Assembly (NCBI RefSeq): GCF_003691585.1
Contig: NZ_CP033169.1
Span: 2,604,001-2,668,000 of the forward strand
DNA from: Biomaibacter acetigenes
Lineage (GTDB): Bacteria > Bacillota > Thermosediminibacteria > Thermosediminibacterales > Tepidanaerobacteraceae
DNA length: 64,000 bases
Direction: 5' to 3'
In this document: positions 63,933-64,000 of the stretch, piece after piece
How positions within the stretch are numbered: position 1 is the stretch's first letter
How the letters are laid out: every line of letters starts with the position of its first letter
Made by a program: the position numbers and the translations under genes
The notes under the pieces: model-generated
The model's input: only the letters and a program-made list of their open reading frames with translations
Told to the model about the DNA's origin: nothing
Database searches by the model: none

Positions 63933-64000
63933 GGGGCATGCTCCTTTCTGGTGTGCTGGGTTCAAACATATGAATTTGTTTATCTCCGCTTCGCTAAGGG

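Noticed and set aside
63933-64000. A gene upstream of alr
   Set aside because: Only about 20 codons are available before the window edge, without a recognisable motif.

Overview
The window looks like a chromosome segment of an anaerobic, probably thermophilic clostridial Firmicute of the Thermoanaerobacterales/Thermosediminibacterales type. Evidence: a preQ1-I riboswitch that, from memory, closely resembles the Caldanaerobacter (T.) tengcongensis aptamer; the DUF1659-DUF2922-YvrJ-amidase cassette; a TM1266-type hydrogenase regulator; SLH-domain proteins; LoaP; and an alr-mazEF unit. No rRNA, tRNA or CRISPR array was recognised.

Layout. 1-7900 is a genomic graveyard: toxin-antitoxin pairs (PIN/AbrB, two HicA-like/HicB-like pairs, an orphan Phd), a solitary HEPN protein, and deletion-fused scraps of glycosyltransferase, DegT aminotransferase, sugar transferase and Rpn-like nuclease genes. 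It ends with an internally deleted group II intron sitting exactly inside a REP-type palindrome. 7924-34458 (all minus strand) is a long exopolysaccharide cluster. Read in the direction of transcription it runs loaP antiterminator, an AAA/PD-(D/E)XK protein, wzz, O-antigen-ligase/TPR protein, a truncated degT, glycosyltransferase, wzy-like polymerase, two glycosyltransferases, dTDP-rhamnose genes rfbA-C-B-D, a UDP-sugar dehydrogenase, an epimerase, a glycosyltransferase, a MurJ-type flippase, the priming sugar transferase and galE. Between the flippase and the priming transferase sits a compact foreign-looking unit (10528-13960): a QueC-like protein fused to a PD-(D/E)XK nuclease-like domain, a partner starting Met-Gly, and a second nuclease-like protein. 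This is my best candidate for an undescribed antiphage system.

34692-41000 holds preQ1-riboswitch-controlled queT-queF, truD, an mntA antitoxin with only a scrap of its hepT toxin, the phage-like amidase cassette, a ComK-like protein and an intact HicA/HicB-like pair. 41039-51368 has a nitrilase-family hydrolase, a secreted SLH protein, a pyruvate phosphate dikinase-like protein, a dense structured-RNA candidate (46640-47061) and a five-gene amine/imino-acid dehydrogenase-type operon with a GntR regulator. 51570-64000 is housekeeping: an ABC-F protein, the tsaD/rimI/tsaB/tsaE genes for tRNA t6A, FMN-riboswitch-controlled ribU, peptide-catabolism enzymes, an HD-GYP protein and the TM1266-mazF-mazE-alr block.

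Two window-wide patterns matter. A REP-like palindrome (core GGGGACGGTTC flanked by TGAGTCA) occurs at seven or more intergenic sites. In addition, about fifteen genes carry single-base indels, nearly all losses within homopolymer runs, including alr and the rhamnose genes. Systematic sequencing error is therefore at least as likely as real decay. I give the joined coordinates for such genes and mark the shift positions.
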